Assembly: GCA_965216915.1 (NCBI GenBank)
Contig: CBDCGS010000008.1
Location: 124,001 to 188,000, forward strand
DNA from: CBDCGS01 sp965216915
GTDB taxonomy: Bacteria > Pseudomonadota > Alphaproteobacteria > UBA828
Length of the DNA: 64,000 nucleotides
Reading direction: 5' to 3'
Positions 60,597-64,000 of this stretch are shown here, piece after piece (position 1 is the stretch's first letter; every line of letters begins with the position of its first letter). The position numbers and the translations under genes are program-made. The notes beneath the pieces were generated by a model. The model was not told where the DNA came from. It did no database searches and saw only the letters and a list, made by a program, of their open reading frames with translations.

Positions 60597-61325
60597 ATGA
60601 AAATCCTCGTTCTTCAAAACCACGCCAACTCGGGCCTCGGCTATCTCGAGGAGCCCGCGGCCCAACATGGCGCGGCTGTCACGGTCTGCCAGCCGAACGT
60701 GATCGAGACCGACCGCATTCCGGCGGGACACGCGGGCTATGACGGCTTCGTCCTCATGGGCGGCGCCATGAATGCCGGCGAGGTCGACAAGCACCCGTGG
60801 CTCGAGGATGCGGCGCACCTGGTGCAGCGCTTCAACGAGGCCGAGAAGCCGGTGCTCGGCATCTGCCTCGGCTCGCAGATCATCGCCCGGGCGAGCGGCG
60901 CGCGCGTCTACGACCTGCCACGGCCCGAGGTCGGCTTCGTCTCGCTCTCGCTGACAGACACCGCGGCCGGCGACCCGCTGCTCGGCCAGGGCTTCGCGAA
61001 CCCCATCACGCTCGCCGAGTTCCACGGCCAAACCTTCGACATTCCCTCGGGCGCGACCCAGCTCATGGCGGGCGCGGTGTGCGCCAACCAGGCCTTCCGC
61101 ATCGGGGCCGCGACCTACGCCTTCCAGCCCCATTTCGAGGTGACGCCCGAGATGATGACCCACTGGGTCAGCATTTCCGAGGAGATGGTGCCCAAACACG
61201 AGCCCGACCTGCCCGAGCGCCTGCCCCACCTCCTCAAGCTCCACCACTACGGCTCGCACGATTTCTGCTACCGCGTCGGCAGCGCGTGGTTCGAGCTCGT
61301 GGCGGCGAGAATGGCGCAAGGATAG
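60597..61325 (+). CDS. Class I glutamine amidotransferase-like protein
   Basis: This 242-residue GATase1 has the triad C90 (LGICLGSQ, 87-94), H179 and E181 (QPHFEV). Stand-alone GMP-synthase-like amidotransferases of this type hydrolyse glutamine or related gamma-glutamyl compounds and may act on a partner synthetase. None is adjacent; the neighbour is the RraA-like gene. gamma-Glutamyl-amine or amide hydrolysis is possible. The start ATG is 7 bases after the RraA-like stop. Confidence 0.84.
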   Translation: MKILVLQNHANSGLGYLEEPAAQHGAAVTVCQPNVIETDRIPAGHAGYDGFVLMGGAMNAGEVDKHPWLEDAAHLVQRFNEAEKPVLGICLGSQIIARASGARVYDLPRPEVGFVSLSLTDTAAGDPLLGQGFANPITLAEFHGQTFDIPSGATQLMAGAVCANQAFRIGAATYAFQPHFEVTPEMMTHWVSISEEMVPKHEPDLPERLPHLLKLHHYGSHDFCYRVGSAWFELVAARMAQG

Positions 61326-61355
61326 CGCCCTAACTCTCTTAAAATTCAGCCTTTT

Positions 61356-61514
61356 ATGGTGGCGGATTTTTATGAGCCGCACGAGGCGCGGCAGTGGATC
61401 TTCGCGCGGCAGCGGCTTCTCGACGGCCGCTCGCCCGCCGAGCTGATCCAGGAGGGGCGCATCGAGGATGTGCAGCACCTCGTGAATCAGATGCGCGAAG
61501 CGGTGCATATGTAG
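61356..61514 (+). CDS. Short MbcA/ParS/Xre-type antitoxin (toxin-binding domain only)
   Basis: This 52-residue ORF begins ATG GTG GCG. The protein is EARQWIFARQRLLDGRSPAEL and following residues, ending in VQHLVNQM. That is the C-terminal toxin-binding fold (DUF2384) of Xre/MbcA/ParS antitoxins, without the N-terminal helix-turn-helix. It is 20 bases upstream of a RES-domain toxin gene, the standard partner. Lacking a DNA-binding domain, it could still neutralise the toxin but may not autoregulate. Confidence 0.6.
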   Translation: MVADFYEPHEARQWIFARQRLLDGRSPAELIQEGRIEDVQHLVNQMREAVHM

Positions 61515-61534
61515 CGGCGGTCGCGGCTCCGGCT

Positions 61535-62091
61535 GTGAAACTCGACCAGACGCTTCTTGAGCGGATCGCCGAAACTGAAACGCGTCCTGAGGGTGGAATT
61601 GCGTATCGCGTAACGTGGGCGAGCGCCGATCCACTCGCGCCCTCGCTGAATGGCGGACGATGGGCACCGCGGCCCAACGCGAACCGGGTTTCCAAGTGCT
61701 CTATACGAGCCTGGAACGAGATGTTGCTCTCGCCGAGGTCGCCTCGTACCTGGCTTTGCTCCAACCGATGCCGAGCAAGCCGCTGGTCGTGCACAAGATC
61801 GTTTTCACAACGCGCAGAACGATTACGCTTACGATGTCGGGTCTGGAAATGCTCGGCGTCGATCCGTCGCGATACGGTGACCGCAATTACGCCGAGACCC
61901 AGATCATCGGGACCGCGATCAACTACCTGGGGCTAGACGGGCTCGTCTCACCCTCTGCCCGGTGGGACTGCGACAACCTGACATTATTCATGGCGAACCG
62001 CGCCTTGGGCGAGAAACTACAGGTCGTCGCGAGCGAAGAGGTCGATTGGCGGGAATGGACGGAGCGTGCGCGCATCATTGAGCCTCACTAA
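61535..62091 (+). pseudogene. RES-domain NAD+-degrading toxin, frameshifted
   Basis: From GTG 61535 the frame reads VKLDQTLLERIAETETR and then GIAYRVTWASADPLAPSLNG followed by GRWAP. That is the RES N-terminal half with the conserved Arg. The continuation (FQVLYTSLERDVALAEVAS, then SPSARWDCDNLTLF with the conserved Glu and Ser) lies in another frame and runs to 62091. One missing base between about 61668 and 61690 explains both frames. RES toxins deplete NAD+. The gene is broken unless this is a sequencing error. Confidence 0.68.
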
Positions 62092-62230
62092 CGCGGGCGC
62101 CTTTCTCGATGCCCATAACACTCGTCCCGACACCACCCCGCCGTGACTCGCTTCTACCCCTTTGCTACGCTGCCGGCGATGGCCCGGGCCCTGCAAATGG
62201 GGGCGGGGCGCGGAGTTTCGGGGGTGCGGG

Positions 62231-63061
62231 ATGATCGTTCAATCGTTGCCCAAGGGGCAGGACAAAGGCCCCTATTTCTGCCTCAAGCTCGAAGAGCATC
62301 TGCAGACGGTCGGGCAGCTCAGCGAGGCGTTCGGCAACGACACGTTCGCAGCGCCCGAGCCGCGCGAGGAGTTTCTCTATGCCGCGCGCTGGCACGACAA
62401 GGGCTGGAAGGATCTCGACGACAATCCCCCCCTCAACCCCAAGAGCGGGCTTCCCTACAACCTGGTGGAGACGCCGATCCCGGTGATCGCGCTCACCGGC
62501 GCCCGCTCGCCCGAATACAACGAGGCCCATCACGCCTATTGCGGGCTGCTCGACAGCATGCACATCTGGGGCCTCTACAACGGGCGCTACGGGCTCTCGG
62601 ACAAGGTGCTGATCGACATGGTGCCCGACGAGCATCGGCTCATCGCCGACACCATGCTCGACACCGAGCGGCAGCGCCAGAGACGCCTCACCGCCGACCT
62701 CGCAGCCGATAAGGCGACGGCGGGCTGGGTCGAGGAGGCGCAGCTTTTCAACAACTACAAGCTCCTCCAGTTCTTCGACACCTTCGCGCTCTACTTCAAT
62801 TGCACGCACGCGACGCAGCGCGGCGAGACGGTGTTTCCCAACGTACCGCGCGCGCTCGGCGACGATGTCGCGATCCGGGTTTGGCCGGAGGACGAGGAGA
62901 CCTATGGCGTCTCGCCCTATCCCTTCCGCGAGGATGGGCTCGAGATCTCCTATCCGGGCCGCTATCTCACGCCCGCCGAGCCGGGCGAGGCGCCGGACAT
63001 GGCGGCCGTGATGCGGGAGACGCCGCTCACCCGCCAGCACGCCCGCCTCGTCGCCGGCTAG
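62231..63061 (+). CDS. DUF3891 family protein
   Basis: This 276-residue protein is of the DUF3891 family. It has an HDxGW motif (AARWHDKGWKDLDDNPPLNP) and EAHHAYCGLLDSMHIWGLY, with several conserved His/Asp residues suggesting an HD-like hydrolase fold. It ends in TRQHARLVAG. The start is the ATG at 62231; an in-frame extension begins at 62162 but has no support. The function is unknown. It is followed after 13 bases by a VOC gene and an alcohol dehydrogenase. Confidence 0.75.
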   Translation: MIVQSLPKGQDKGPYFCLKLEEHLQTVGQLSEAFGNDTFAAPEPREEFLYAARWHDKGWKDLDDNPPLNPKSGLPYNLVETPIPVIALTGARSPEYNEAHHAYCGLLDSMHIWGLYNGRYGLSDKVLIDMVPDEHRLIADTMLDTERQRQRRLTADLAADKATAGWVEEAQLFNNYKLLQFFDTFALYFNCTHATQRGETVFPNVPRALGDDVAIRVWPEDEETYGVSPYPFREDGLEISYPGRYLTPAEPGEAPDMAAVMRETPLTRQHARLVAG

Positions 63062-63074
63062 CGTCGGGCGCTTC

Positions 63075-63581
63075 ATGGCAAAGACCACGCGGAGCGGCCC
63101 CGTCGCGGTGCGCGGCCTCGATCACATCGTGCTGCGGGTTGCCGACATCGACACCGCGATCGACTGGTACACGCGCGTGCTCGGCGCGACGGTCGAGCGG
63201 CGCATCGCCTCGTTCGGGCTCTACCAGCTGCGGCTCGGCGCGAGCCTGATAGACCTCGTGCCGGTGAAGAGCAAGGCGGGCCGCGCGGGCGGCGGCGCGC
63301 CGGGAAAGACGAAGCGCAACCTCGACCATTTCGCGGTCCAGCTGGAGGCCTTCGATGCGCGCAAGATCCGCGCCTATCTCAGGCGGCGCGGCGTCGCGCC
63401 GGGCGAGATTGCGCGCCGCTACGGCGCCGAGGGCCACGGACCCTCGATGTACCTCACCGACCCCGACGGCAACACGGTCGAGCTCAAGGGGCCGCCCGAT
63501 CCGGACCAAACCGAGCGCGTCGAGGATGCCGACTATCCGAGCGGCCCGGCGCCACGCATCAAACGGAGAAAGAAACGATGA
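63075..63581 (+). CDS. VOC-family (glyoxalase fold) protein
   Basis: This 168-residue protein has LDHIVLRVADIDTAIDWYTR (first module with His), LDHFAVQLEAFDARKIRAYL (second His) and YLTDPDGNTVELKGP (Glu). It has a complete VOC metal triad and an atypically long basic C-terminal tail (KRRKKR). The stop overlaps the ATG of the alcohol dehydrogenase, so the two are coupled. Substrate unknown. Confidence 0.82.
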   Translation: MAKTTRSGPVAVRGLDHIVLRVADIDTAIDWYTRVLGATVERRIASFGLYQLRLGASLIDLVPVKSKAGRAGGGAPGKTKRNLDHFAVQLEAFDARKIRAYLRRRGVAPGEIARRYGAEGHGPSMYLTDPDGNTVELKGPPDPDQTERVEDADYPSGPAPRIKRRKKR

Positions 63582-64000
63582 AGGCGGTCGTGATCCATCG
63601 CCACGGCGGACCCGAGGAGCTCGTCTACGAAGACATCGCGACCCCCGAGATCGGCCCCTCCGACGTGCTGATCAACCTCAAGGCCGTCGGGCTCAATCAC
63701 TTCGACCTCGATGTCTGCGGCGGCATCTCCGGCTATCTCTCGCTCGACATGCCGCACATCTTGGGCGTCGAGGGCGCGGGCGAGGTGGCGGCGGTCGGCG
63801 AGGCGGTGACAGCGTTCAAGCCCGGCGACCGGGTGATGCCGTACCTCACCATCTCGTCGGGGCTCTGCCGGCACCGGGTCTGCAACTGCGCGCGCGGCAT
63901 GGACAATATCTGCCTCGATTTCGACAAGCTCGGCGTCACCATGTGGGGCACCTATGCGGAGTATGTGAAGGTCACGCACTTCAACGTGCTGCGCATCCCG
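63578..64000 (+). CDS. Zinc-binding alcohol dehydrogenase / quinone oxidoreductase (partial, runs off the window)
   Basis: The first 141 residues of an MDR-superfamily protein are visible: ATG 63578 (overlapping the VOC stop), GLNHFDLDVCGGISGYLSLD, then LGVEGAGEVAAVGEAV (the GHE-like catalytic zinc region reads GVEG, so the zinc Glu is shifted or absent) and CNCARGMDNICL, a structural-zinc-like Cys loop. The C-terminal NAD(P)-binding half lies beyond the window. The enzyme could be a quinone oxidoreductase-like or alcohol dehydrogenase-like member. Confidence 0.78.
   Translation, partial: MKAVVIHRHGGPEELVYEDIATPEIGPSDVLINLKAVGLNHFDLDVCGGISGYLSLDMPHILGVEGAGEVAAVGEAVTAFKPGDRVMPYLTISSGLCRHRVCNCARGMDNICLDFDKLGVTMWGTYAEYVKVTHFNVLRIP

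Overview
The window is high-GC, densely coded chromosomal DNA from an alphaproteobacterium. The lineage call rests on gene content: an F0 ATP synthase operon (atpI-atpB-atpE-b'-b) kept apart from any F1 genes, a DUF721-DsbA-smc block divergent from mutY, an Hda-type DnaA homologue beside ppk1-ppx, an NDUFS4-type complex I accessory subunit, and an Atm1-type ABC exporter. A Rhodospirillales-like or Hyphomicrobiales-like genome is my best guess. No rRNA, CRISPR array, phage or insertion sequence was seen.

Left part (1-25.7 kb): a D-glutamate catabolism pair (DUF1611 N-acetyltransferase plus enolase-superfamily epimerase), B12-dependent methylmalonyl-CoA mutase with a perfect 16-bp palindrome over its ribosome-binding site, an Atm1-like exporter and a class III cyclase with TPRs. 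A small secreted protein follows, then the F0 operon with a clear promoter and terminator, then smc, a DsbA-like oxidoreductase, a DUF721 protein and mutY. An acyl-CoA dehydrogenase and an SDR come next, and then a translationally coupled TetR - RND permease - LolA-like periplasmic protein - outer-membrane barrel operon that looks like an envelope lipid/hydrophobe transport system.

Middle part (25.9-41.9 kb): cupin, SDR, MFS and VOC genes; the polyphosphate pair ppk1-ppx with its own promoter; hda; a DUF2066 exported protein; purN; a membrane-anchored TPR protein; tRNA-Arg(UCU); a Sel1-like lipoprotein; NDUFS4; and an ankyrin-repeat exported protein coupled to RNase D.

Right part (41.9-64 kb) is accessory catabolism and the most unusual region. 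It holds three molybdenum-hydroxylase (xanthine dehydrogenase/CoxL-family) large subunits. One is encoded as two genes, as in nicotinate dehydrogenase of Eubacterium barkeri. The other two are full-length tandem paralogues that appear to share one FAD and one 2Fe-2S subunit. They sit among an AgaI/NagB-like sugar-phosphate isomerase, a ROK kinase, a Gfo/Idh/MocA dehydrogenase, an SMP-30 lactonase-like protein, an RraA-like aldolase-family protein, SDRs, cupins and an SGNH hydrolase. This suggests oxidative catabolism of a sugar, amino sugar or heterocycle whose substrate I cannot name. A small Xre/MbcA-type antitoxin with a frameshifted RES-domain toxin, a DUF3891 protein, a VOC protein and the start of a zinc alcohol dehydrogenase close the window.

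All assignments come from reading motifs and gene order; no database search was run. No gene-free stretch exceeds 300 bases. Bases 1-135, before the first gene, show nothing I can name.
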